A stretch of 64,000 nucleotides of DNA from Hibiscus mutabilis (Eukaryota > Streptophyta > Magnoliopsida > Malvales > Malvaceae): assembly GCA_019671005.1 (NCBI GenBank), contig CM033725.1:32763338-32827337 (forward strand), written 5' to 3'. Below are positions 54,721-64,000 of this stretch, piece after piece. Both the position numbers and the translations under genes were made by a program. The notes under the pieces were generated by a model, which was not told where the DNA came from, did not search any database, and saw only the letters and a program-made list of their open reading frames with translations. The number at the start of each line of letters is the position of its first letter. The first letter of the stretch is position 1.

Positions 54721-56160
54721 CCTCCAAATTGATTTAACTCTTTTTTACATAGCTAATAACCAATAATCATCATTTAATGCTTCTTTGATATTTTAGGCTC
54801 CAAACATGAGATAAATGCAACATAATTACATGTATTTCTAAGAGAAGATCTAATGGTTACTCCTTTGGATAGATCACCCAAAATCTCACCACCTTTGACA
54901 TAGTTAAACTCCCTTGGGTAGGTGACATCTCTTTCCTCTAGAGACATGTCCTTCAAATCTTCTAAAGGTGGATCTTGTGGTTCTTCTTTTGGTGTAACTT
55001 TATCTACCTTTGATGACTGCCCTTCACTATCATTGGCATCCAAAATTCCTACATTATCATCACAAGTATCCTTCCTCGGAAGGAGGTTATCATCGAAAAC
55101 AACATGTATAGACTCTTCAACCTCTAAAGTTCTTTTATTGAATACACGATAAGCTTTAGAGTTTAAAGAGTAACCAAGAAAAATAGCTCCATCACTTTTT
55201 GATTCAAACTTGCCTAAATTGTCTTTTTCTTTGTTTAAAACAAAACACTTGCATCCAAATGAATAAAAATAGCTAATGTTAGGCTTTTTTATTTTCGAAA
55301 AGCTCATAATGGGTTTTCTTTAAAAGAGGCCTAATCATTACATGGTTAACAATATATCAAGTGGTGTTTGTGGCTTCCGCCCAAAAAAACTTTGACAAAT
55401 TATTTTCACAAAGCATGGTTCTAGCCATTTCTTCTAAAGTTCTATTTTCCTCTCTACAACCCCATTTTGTTGAGGCGTACGAAGAGCCGAAAAAATTATG
55501 GCTAATTCTATTAGAGTTGCAAAACTCTTCAAAACCAAGATTTTAAAATTCGGATCCATAGTCACTCCTAACATGAAAAATAGAGTAGTCAACATCATTT
55601 TGGTTTGCTTCTAAAAATGTGATGAATTTTTCTAAAGCCTCATCTTTTGTACTTAAATATAGAACTCAAGTAAATCTAGAGTAATCATCAACAAGCCAAA
55701 AGCATATTATTTTCCACCCAATCTCATAGTTCTAATAGGGCAAAAAAGATCTATATGGATCAATTGTAATATCCTACTTGTTGATACATCATTAATGGAT
55801 TTAAAAGAAATTTTTTATGTTTGTCTTTAGAACATAAATCACAAATTTTATCAAGGGAAAACTTGATTTTAGGTAAACCTCTTACTAGATCATTAGAAAT
55901 TAATGTCATCTAGATGCACCATGTATATATTCCTATTCTATGAACAACAAGAACAATTTTATTAGATGCAATGTCAATTATTTTGCAAACATTTAAATCA
56001 AACATGACATTGAATCCTTTATCACATTTTGGCTTATGCTTAACAAATTATGTTTTAGACCGTTGACATATAAAACATTATCAATGAGTATGGAAGAGTG
56101 ATTACCAATAGAACCAATTCCTTCAATATGGTCTTTAGAGTTGTCACCAAAAGTGACTAC
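54721..56160 (-). pseudogene. SIRE-like copia: integrase
   Basis: The integrase C-terminus is open from 55307 to 54774 (FGCKCFVLNKEKDNLGKFE, GIFLGYSLNSKAYRVFN in altered form, EESIHVVFDD) with an acidic linker. The core lies further right in broken frames. The catalytic Glu region QQNGVVERK then RTLEEMARTML is split by a one-base shift near 55470. The GAG-pre-integrase follows to about 56160. Many stops are present. Confidence 0.8.
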
Positions 56161-56300
56161 TCATCCACCTTTTGGTTTTAGCTCCAAGAATCGACTCTTG
56201 TCACCGGTCATGTGTCTCGAGCATCCACTATCAAGGCACCATGAATTTGCAATTGAGTTTTGGGCCTTGTAGAAATGCTCCCCTACAAACATAGAATCAG
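56161..56300 (-). pseudogene. SIRE-like copia: aspartic protease
   Basis: Minus-strand translation gives WCLDSGCSRHMTGDKSRF, with the DSG active site encoded at 56224-56232 and intact. The domain is followed by a stop about 25 codons on. Confidence 0.8.
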
Positions 56301-56879
56301 GTCTTGATTTTTGGTACACAAATTATTTTGGGTCCATGAGTATTAGCTCCCAAAATATTGGTTCCCTTGGGGATCCAAGAAGCAATAGCATCAACATTGT
56401 TAGAAGTTACAAGTTCCTTAGGAACCCAAACACTCCTAATTCTCTTACCGTTAGAGGGCCTTTGGAAGTCTCTATGTTTGTACTTGTTAAAGTTTCTTCT
56501 TACATAGTTAGGTTTTTAATGATTCCCTTTTTCAAAACGAGATGTCCCAACTTTGTTTAAAGAATCTTTAATATCACCCACTTTCTTTTGGTGATCATCA
56601 TGGACTCTTGAAAGTAGGTTATGCAAGTCTTGATTTTTCTTTTCAAAATCTTTTTGTTTTGCTTACATATCTTCAACTTTCCTTTCATGTTCCACATTAG
56701 TTTTGGATAAAGAATCATTTTGGTTTTTCAAATCCAAAATGATTTTCTTGTTTTTCAAAATTGATTCTTTGAACTCCAAAACTAGTTCATCATAAACCTC
56801 TTGTAATTCATCATAAGCTTCTTGAAAGGTCATCAAAATGTAAAATCCAATGTAAATGAATTAAAGGTTACTTTAGGAT

Positions 56880-57646
56880 CCTCTTCAAGTGCCATGAGAT
56901 ATAGGTTGGTTACCTCTTTCTCCTCTTCAACAGATGAGTCTTCATCGCTCCAAGTAGCCACATAAGCCTTGAGATTCTTCTTCTTTCTGAAGCTCTTCTT
57001 CTTTAATTGGGGACAATCGAACTTGATGTGCCCCAGATTTTTGCACCCATAGCAAATGATTTGGTCATTGTATTCTTCCTTTGACTTGTTTTTGAAACCC
57101 TCTCTTTGATGGAACTTCCTTCCTCAGTTGGATTTCATGAACCTTGTGAATCTCTTGGCTAGCATGGCCATCTCTTCATCTTCCTCCTCGCTAGAATCAC
57201 CCTCTTCTTGTGAGGATTTGAGAGCAATCCCAACTTTCTTCTTATCCTCATCTTTTTTTCCTTGCTTCATAAGCTTATGAGTGAGAAGATACTTCATGAG
57301 AGCATCAAGCTTTAAGGTCTTGAGATCATTGGCTTCAATGATGGAGGTCTTCTTTGAATCCCATATTCGGAAGAGAATAGATAAGCTTTTAAACAAGCTT
57401 GTCTTCTAGAATGACTTCTCTATATCCCTTGAGCCCATTAACTATGATGGAGAATCAATCAAACATCTTTGTAATGTCTTCATCCGGTTCTATCTTGAAG
57501 TTCTTAAAGCTTAGATTGAGGAGCCCAATCTTGGTCTCCTTCACTTCATCGGTACCTTCATGAGTAACTTCTAGAGAAAACCCTCAACGAATGACAGAGG
57601 GATCCACAAAATCCAACATAAAATCAAGGGAAGCGGTGCCACCCAT
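56880..57646 (-). pseudogene. SIRE-like copia: gag (UBN2-type) with intact CCHC knuckle
   Basis: From 57646 leftward the frame shows VTHEGTDEVKETKIGLLNL, EPDEDITKMFD, SIIVNGLKGYREVI, an ALMKYLLTHKLMKQGKK stretch in a shifted frame (57124-57396), an acidic region and FTRFMKSN. The zinc knuckle CYGCKNLGHIKFDC (about 57013-57054) keeps all four ligands. The N-terminal third of gag is missing before 57646. Unlike the three left-hand copia elements, this lineage does have gag. Confidence 0.88.
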
Positions 57647-57999
57647 GAGAAGCAAAAGAGAACCCTAAATAAGTGAACTTTCAGAGAGAACCGAGAGCTT
57701 TTTTAGGTTTTAGGGTTTTTCCTTAGATTTGATTCTTAGTTGCACATGATTCTTTTTTTGTAGATAAATGACACAAATGAGCATGCCTGAAACTGGAGAC
57801 GAGAAAGTTATCTTTTCATTAAACCCACATGAATCATTGATATTGATTTTTCACCAATTACGTGGCCATTACCTTCTCTCAAAGATATGTATGTTAAAAT
57901 GGAATGTAAGGGTAACCGTTTTTCATAATTTAGAACAACTCATTTTCTTTTTGAGATGAGATTGAAGTCTCACTTTTGACTTCATCGAGCACCACCATC
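57647..57999. other. Leader remnant right of the SIRE-like gag
   Basis: No LTR or primer binding site was recognised on the minus strand between gag and the next LTR, so the 5' LTR of the SIRE-like element seems lost or lies beyond the inserted LTR. A possible leftover is the T-rich stretch at 57700-57760. Confidence 0.4.
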
Positions 58000-60138
58000 T
58001 GTAGCGACTAATTAATATTTTTTTTGAAGTTTCCCTCTTTTCTTTAAAAAATTTTGATTTAGGGGGATTTTAAAAATACGGGTTTAAAATAAAATATTAG
58101 GAGTCGCCACCTGTCACTTGGATAAGATAGACCAGACACCAAAAAGTAACCACAACAAAACAACAATTTGGGTTCGGGAGTCAGTTACGTGTGGGGAAGG
58201 GTTCGCACCCCCATCACGCCCAAAATTAGTACCTAAAGGTTCGAATCGTATTTACCAAGAAAAATTAAAATTCACTCTAATTTGACTATTAATCTATAAA
58301 AATGCATGTATGCATGGCCATGTCATTCGAATGTATAAAATCTAGCAATTTACGGTAGGTACCCAAAGGAGATGACGCTTGGAGACCTAGGACGTCACTC
58401 CTATTAGGATAACGAAATCTTGAGGTCTATATCTAAACATACCATATACTAACAATATTTAAAGAAAAACAAAGGGAAAGGGACAAAAGGGATAATTTTG
58501 CCACTGATCTCAGACTAAATTAGAGAAAAGATGATGAAATTGCAAAACTTGAGAAAGATACAAGGACCGCGAGAGGGTTTTAAAAAATGAAAAAAACTGC
58601 GGGCATGATTTAGAAAAGCAAAAGGACCGCGGGCGTGATTTAAAAAAGCAGAAGGACTACGAGTGTGATTAAACTTGGGCATAGGGGTTTAAAAGGCAAA
58701 TATACCATTTAAATTTTTAAACGATGTACAAAACACATTTTTTGCTTAAATTGGACCCCTTTTTTCCATATTTACACAAAAAACATTTAGCTCTCAAAAT
58801 CTTTTGAACCAAACACCAAAACCCCTCTTTTTCTAGAAAAAAATAGATTAAAACCCCCGAAATTGAAGAACACAACTTGGTGTTCTTCGTGTTCATCATG
58901 AACACGATAAACTTAGCCCAAAAACCTCTCTAGAACTCAAGTTTCGACGGGGCTCCACCACCTCGATCGCCGTAGCTCGTCACCAGCCGTCACTCGCCAG
59001 AGCCTACAAACTCAAAATTCAAACTAAAATCACTCATTTTCTTCTTTTAAACCCAAATTTGACCTTATTTTTTCAAAACAAACTTTCTTCCCCTCAAAAT
59101 TAAAAAAAAAAAACAAATGCCAAAACCCTAGTTTTTGAAACCTTGCTTTTAGAACAAACAAATCAAAACTCCATTTTCCTCTCTCGAATGGTTCACCACA
59201 TATGGCCCTGAAGGGAATAGACGAACTTATCACCGACAAGACTCGTCCTTCATCGGGGACGATGCCTCAACTGAAGATCAACCACCGAAAGACCAGAAGG
59301 TAAATAACCCTAGTTCTTTTTTCCTTTTTTGATTCAAAACATAGAAAAATGATAAAATACCTTTGAAATGCTTTTTTTGTTTTATGTATTGATTGCCAAA
59401 TGAATTACAATATTTCAAGGTTTTCTTTTTAAACCCGAATATTACATGAATTACAGAAAATATAAATTTGAATGAAAATTCGTCATTGGTTGCTTTTCTG
59501 AAATTCTTTGTCTATATTCACGTTTTCCTTCTGCCAATTTCTAATTTTGTTTTGTTTTTGCATGTGGCAATCTGTTGGAGTAGGGAACCATAGAGAGAAA
59601 GTCTTATGTACGAGACTCCTGGTGGCCTCACAACCGACATGGCGTGGTGGCTCTATCGTGGCGTGCGATGGTTGGCTCCGGTCACTTACACAATGTCGAC
59701 ATGGCATTGATGTGGCTGCCAACTAAGGAGTCTAAGGCATATGAAAGGTTGCAATCTGGGCATGTGTGCACCACACGGTAGTTGAAGGGCTCTAGCTGCC
59801 TCGATCTGGACTATTTGATCCTACCAGATCTAACGGTGGGGGTTTGGCTGCGCAAAATAAAGGGTTTTCATATTAAGGTTTAGGCTTAATTAGGGTTAGG
59901 GTTTAATTTAAAATTAAGAATTTTGGGGTTTAGACTTTTAACAGGCTATATTTATGTAAATATATATTTTGGATTTTAATATTGTTAGAACTCTTAAAAT
60001 AATGGACTAATATTTTATTTAATTAATTAATATTTTTTATTTAATTTATACAATAATAATAAGAGTAAATAAATAAGATAATTAACTAAATAAAATAATA
60101 AAAATAGGTTATTAACACAGACAAAATTAGTGATTACA
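58000..60138 (-). repeat. Tat-like gypsy LTR (probable solo LTR)
   Basis: On the minus strand it begins TGTAATCACTAATTTTGTC (60138) and ends AGTCGCTACA (58000). It is 2139 bp, with the same ends as the MULE-split LTR at 22383-32378. It shares the end block with GGAGTCGCCACC (about 58090) and GGGTTCGCACCCCC (58198 onward). No internal domains adjoin it. The flanks CCATC and CATTC agree at only 3 of 5 bases, so solo status is inferred from structure only. Confidence 0.72.
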
Positions 60139-60887
60139 CATTCGGACAATAACTTCACTATTATCAAAATGTTACAAACAAATGAAGATTTTTAAGAATT
60201 CTCAAATATTACAAATTGGATAAAAGAGTACCTAATGGCAGATCGATGGGATGATTTCAGAATAAATGTGTTGTGCTTATTTTGGTTGTGTTTTTATCAT
60301 GAAATGCGAACAATTGATTGTGTAAAGAAATAATTTTGTTTTGGTTTAGTTGTTTTGTTAGGACGTTTTCAAGCTTTAATAAGTATTTTTGTGCTTTATA
60401 GAGTTATTTGTAATAGTTGTGTTACTGAGGTAAGTTCAATGTCACATGAATTATGTTTTTATCATGAAATGTGAACAATTGATTGAGCAAAACAACAATT
60501 TTGTGAATTTAAGATTTTCACGTGTAAGTATGGAGGAGTTTAGTCGAATATATTTCTTATTAAATCTTTAAGGTGCAACCCATTTTGGGACTTAAAACGA
60601 TGAGTCCCTCATACTCATATTTGTTTTATTAATTAACTTGACCCCTTACCTACTATTTTCTTCGGTTTTTCTAAAACCCATAAAACCTTTGTGTGTGTTT
60701 TCATTGTTGTTAGTTAAATGCATAATCATTTGGAAACCCTTTCATGGGTTCTTCTCCATTGTAACAAAAATAACTTAAAATGTTTGTTTCCTTTTTATCG
60801 ACCATGGAAAAGAAGACCCATGGTTAGTAATTTACTGAAATATTCTTTAAAGGAAATGTAGAAGAGAAATTAGTTGAATCCACATAA
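60139..60887. other. Unassigned AT-rich DNA
   Basis: No coding similarity was found on either strand. A direct repeat with the core ATGTTTTTATCATGAAATG(T/C) and GAACAATTGATTG occurs at about 60290-60320 and 60450-60485. The region is the 5' side of the QWRF fragment. Confidence 0.4.
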
Positions 60888-61750
60888 TTGTCAGCTGCTA
60901 CCAAGATGTTAATCACTTCAACGAGGAGTTTATCCGTTTCGTTTCAAGGGAAGGCATTTTGGCTTCCAATTAGTAAGACAAAATCCCAAGTGGGTTCTAC
61001 TTTGACTAGGAAAGCAAATCCCGAGAGGCATAAAGATACCCTCGGAAGAGATCATGGGGAGAACTCAAAACTTGTGGATCAACACCGTTGGCCTGCAAGA
61101 AGCTGACGAGGGAGTTTGGCTATGTTGCACCGATACGGATACATGTATGAGTACAGAAAGAGGAAGGGAAACAATAATTTTAAAAAATACAGGATACGGG
61201 AATGACAAAGATACGGCAAAAATAAAATAAATTTTGTATTATATAAAAATGCAAAAAATAAAAAGTCATAAAAAATCATGTGAGCATGATATTACACATA
61301 CTTATATACTTTTAGTTGAATCATGTGGGCGAAAGAAAATCGAAAAGAAAGAAGAAAAAGGCGGGAAATGGTGGAAGAATGATAGAAGAAGAAAAAATAA
61401 GGAGATAAAATATTTGCGAGTACCCAAGTCGTACCCAATATGTTTCAGGTACGGGGATATATAGAGTATGTGGTAGGGCATTAGATTAAAATATCTGTGC
61501 ATCATGGGAATTTGGGTTCGAATCCGATGCATGAGAATTTGGATTGTTTTGGTGAAAGAAACTTGCTTGGTGGATCTAGTGTAGAGCTTGTTAAGTCATT
61601 GCAACATTCGTTGATGTTGGATGAAGGTAGCAGGAGGATATTTTTTTATGCAAATTGGGTAAATGGGATTCCTAAAGGGACGAGTGATTCCCACAGTGTT
61701 CTTGCATCGACAATGTTTACGAGCCCTAACATAGAATTGTTGCAATGTCC
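60888..61750 (+). pseudogene. QWRF-family (augmin subunit 8/SCO3-type) gene fragment, interrupted
   Basis: The first piece (60888-61102) reads STRSLSVSFQGKAFWLPISK, then PERHKDTLGRD and ENSKLVDQHRWPAR, the Ser/Arg-rich N-terminal signature of plant QWRF (DUF566) proteins. A second piece (about 61507-61750) continues with NLDCFGERNLLGG, SVELVKSLQHSLMLDEGSRR, the next conserved part. About 400 bp of unrelated sequence with GATACGG motifs separate them. In family members this region lies in one large exon, so the gap is probably an insertion. QWRF proteins such as AUG8 bind microtubules. The C-terminal QWRF domain is absent and a stop follows each piece, so this is a broken fragment. Confidence 0.82.
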
Positions 61751-62052
61751 TTTCCGAGAACAATGGCTTCTCCTATTAGGGGATGTACAAGGCCTACTTA
61801 TCCTAATAATTTATCTAAAGCTCTGGGTCAAATTAAATTTTAACCGCTTTTACTAACCTGTCACGTCAGCAAGTTAACGATTCTTAACGTTTAATGACCA
61901 AAACTTTATAAATTGATAACATAAGTGACCACAACGTTATTTTTTGAATTTGGTGAGCAAAAGTGGACATTTATAAAAGGTAAGTGACCAACGTTGTAGT
62001 TTGCCCATTAAATTAATAGAATACTGAAATGTTGAGGTGTAATTTTTTAGAG
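61751..62052. other. Dispersed-repeat-like DNA
   Basis: From about 61860 to 62010 the sequence repeats phrases such as AAGTGACCA and resembles a common plant non-coding repeat, with related wording in the callose synthase intron (18760-18950). No gene was seen. Confidence 0.4.
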
Positions 62053-62473
62053 TGTAAGACCCGAAATTTATCCGGGTATCCATATATATTATTATTATCA
62101 CTATAAATAAAACTAACAAATATAAATAAATAAATAATAAAACCCAATAAATAAATTCATTTCAATATGTTTTTCTCCAAATGTCCAATATTACATATAC
62201 AAAAGCCCAAAATCAAATTCAGGTCCAAATCTTCATTTTTACAACCTGTTTACAACTATCATAATCCCTTTCCAACCCATTTACAGCTAAAATCGGCCCA
62301 ACAAACACAAAAACCAGTATGAAATTGAATTTTTTCCACCTAAACTAGGACATGTGGCAGGCACCCATTGGCCCGAAACTATTTCACTCGGATTTGTGCT
62401 TCTTTGAACACAGGTAGAGCTAATATCGGCACGATGATGTCATCCTAGTCTACCCCTATAAATACCAGGAGAG
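62053..62473 (+). repeat. LTR fragment starting TGTAAGACC, with a TATA box
   Basis: The sequence starts TGTAAGACCCGAAATTTATCC, a typical gypsy LTR start. It contains CCCTATAAATACC (about 62453-62465) as a likely TATA box and is cut off by the minus-strand LTR at 62474. The family was not identified. Confidence 0.5.
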
Positions 62474-64000
62474 TGTAGCGACCTTCTTTAAAGACTATCG
62501 TGTGGATCGTACATGAATTCGGCGCTACAAATTATCCCCTAAATCATTATTGAAAATCTTTTAAAAGAATGGGGACTTCTTTCGGAAAACCTTAATTTTT
62601 TGAAAAATAATGAAAACTTGGAGTCGCCACTGGCCACTTGGGTAAGGTAGGCCGGACACCATAAGAAACCAGATATTCGTTGTGAAAGGGTCCGGGAGTT
62701 GGTTACGTGTGGGGAAGGATTAGCATCCCCATCATGCCCGGAAATCGATACCAAAAAATTTGTTGCTTTTAAAAGGATGAAAATCATTGAAATTTATATT
62801 GAATTCAATTCGGAGTTCTTAAATGAAAATTAACCTTAACTGCATGGGCTTTATCAAATTGGTGGATTCAAATCAATTGGACATTTAATTAATAAGGTTG
62901 GTGATACATCGGACCATAGATTAAACCGATATCGAATAAGCTCGACTGCCATGTTAATTTATGGTTCGACTTCCGTAGGTCACCTTTATGCATAATGCAA
63001 GCATTTAAGTATGATGTGATGATTTTGTCAATTCTTAATCCATTTACCTCGGGATGGTAAGGATTAATCCGAATATTTGGTCAACATCCTTTAAGCTCGG
63101 ACTGTTACGAAACAAATATTAGAATTAATAAGTACCTCCTTTTATGATTTAAATTAATAAAGAATGCAATTAAAATTAAAGGTTATATGAATGACAATTA
63201 AGGCATGACAATCAAAGACACGAATATAAACACACAAAAGGAAGGCTCAACCCAAGACCTAACCTATGATGGCCCAAATTATTAGAAATCCAAATAGTGA
63301 CCTAATTATTATCTAAATGATTCTAATGCTTAACCCTAAATTAATTAGCCCTAAAAGACTAGAAACCCTAACAAATTATGATAATTAATTTGTAATTTAA
63401 TGTCAATCTAAACTTGAAATTAATTTTATCCTAAAAAGTAATTAAGAAATGTTCAATTAATTTAATGAATTTAACATTTACTCCAATAAGCCAAGGATAA
63501 ATTTAAATTCACTAAATTAATTCGAACCCCTAATCTAACTAAGGCTCAAAAGAACCTAATCCCAAAATTAATCTAATTAATTTAAGGATTGTGCCCCTAT
63601 GAGACGAGCACACAATCTTAAACTAATTAAATTAATTTGCCTAATTCTGATCTGAAACTAACTCAACAACCCAATGTCTATACTATCACACTAAGCCTAA
63701 ATAAAAAACATATACAAGTAAATGTAAACATAACTAAATATTGTATACTATATAACGAAAATAATGGATAGACTTTAAAACTATATATATATTATATACA
63801 AAAACATACATTATACATTTTGAAAAATTCTACTATATACTTTAAAAAACCATATATTATATACCAAAAATATATATTACATTTTACAAAATTATACTAT
63901 ATACTTTAAAAACTATAGATGATATATCAAAAATATATATGTTACGTTTTACAAAATTCTATTATATACTTAAAAAACATATACATTATATATTAAAAAA
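62474..64000 (-). repeat. Tat-like gypsy LTR running off the right edge
   Basis: The minus-strand LTR end is AGGTCGCTACA (62474). Inside it carries GGAGTCGCCACTGG (62620), a GGGGAAGGATTAGCATCCCC block (about 62713) and GCCCGGAAATCGATACC, the conserved end block of the other Tat-like LTRs. From about 62800 to 64000 the sequence is AT-rich non-coding with short repeats such as TATATACTTTAAAAA (63780-63990). The LTR start is beyond the window. Confidence 0.7.

Larger units (their letters stand above)
21430..57646 (-). mobile_element. Old SIRE-like Ty1/copia element, minus strand, split by several insertions
   Basis: I infer one minus-strand copia element from pieces in collinear order. From right to left these are gag (to 57646), protease, integrase, RT, RNase H (53571-54060 then 50770-50942), a post-pol region with an extra ORF (48700-49910), a SIRE-style 3' end with polypurine tract (32646-32921), and a 3' LTR (32379-32645 plus about 21430-22382). 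Insertions separating the pieces are a solo LTR with MULE (22383-32378), the Ogre element (32922-48615) and a solo LTR (50948-53570). Joining is supported by target duplications for the two solo LTRs. A 5' LTR was not found. The left end is approximate. Whether 48.7-50.7 kb belongs to the same element is less certain. Confidence 0.6.

Noticed and set aside
57995..60143. CCATC/CATTC as target duplication of the 58000-60138 LTR
   Set aside because: Only 3 of 5 positions agree, which is not distinguishable from chance.

Overview
The window looks like gene-poor, repeat-rich nuclear DNA from a flowering plant, probably a eudicot. It is AT-rich with no operons. Almost all coding similarity is to plant LTR retrotransposons (Ty1/copia, Ty3/gypsy Tat/Ogre), a Mutator-like DNA transposon, and broken pieces of three plant gene families: callose synthase, Argonaute 4-type and QWRF/augmin-8-type. 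Domain identities come from recognising motifs in translated sequence. No database search was possible, and percentages or mismatch counts are by eye.

Left part (1-16.7 kb): a decayed copia element runs off the left edge. Next is a three-deep copia nest. An outer element (4375-16702, 5-bp duplication GACTC) was split by a second (6021-10172, TCTTC) and a third (11746-15790, GGGAA). All three lack gag, with protease starting only about 170-240 bp after the primer binding site. Immediately right, on the minus strand, seven callose synthase exons (17178-20086) form a 260-codon open frame with intact splice sites.

Middle and right part (21.4-57.6 kb): this is best read as one old minus-strand SIRE-like copia element blown apart by later insertions. 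Its 3' LTR was entered by a Tat-like solo LTR (22383-32378, TSD TAGCT/TAGTT). That solo LTR was itself entered by an 8-kb MULE (23191-31250, TSD AAGCATGGAA). The MULE carries a MuDR-type transposase, a plant-mobile-domain gene and a roughly 170-bp hairpin. The SIRE body was then split by a 15.7-kb Tat/Ogre gypsy element (32922-48615) with 2.26-kb LTRs. The SIRE RNase H was split by a 2.6-kb gypsy solo LTR (50948-53570, TSD TTTAG).

The Ogre element has ORF1, gag, protease, a 246-bp intron, RT, two RNase H domains and an integrase whose core is deleted. Between integrase and the 3' LTR it carries an intron-free, decayed fragment of an AGO4-clade Argonaute gene, then a minisatellite of about 34 bp per unit. 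This capture of an RNA-directed-DNA-methylation gene by a retrotransposon is the most striking item in the window.

Right end (58-64 kb): a second Tat-like LTR (58000-60138), a broken QWRF-family fragment (60888-61750), an LTR fragment starting TGTAAGACC at 62053, and a third Tat-like LTR (from 62474) running off the window. No intact, clearly functional complete gene, tRNA, rRNA or CRISPR array was seen.
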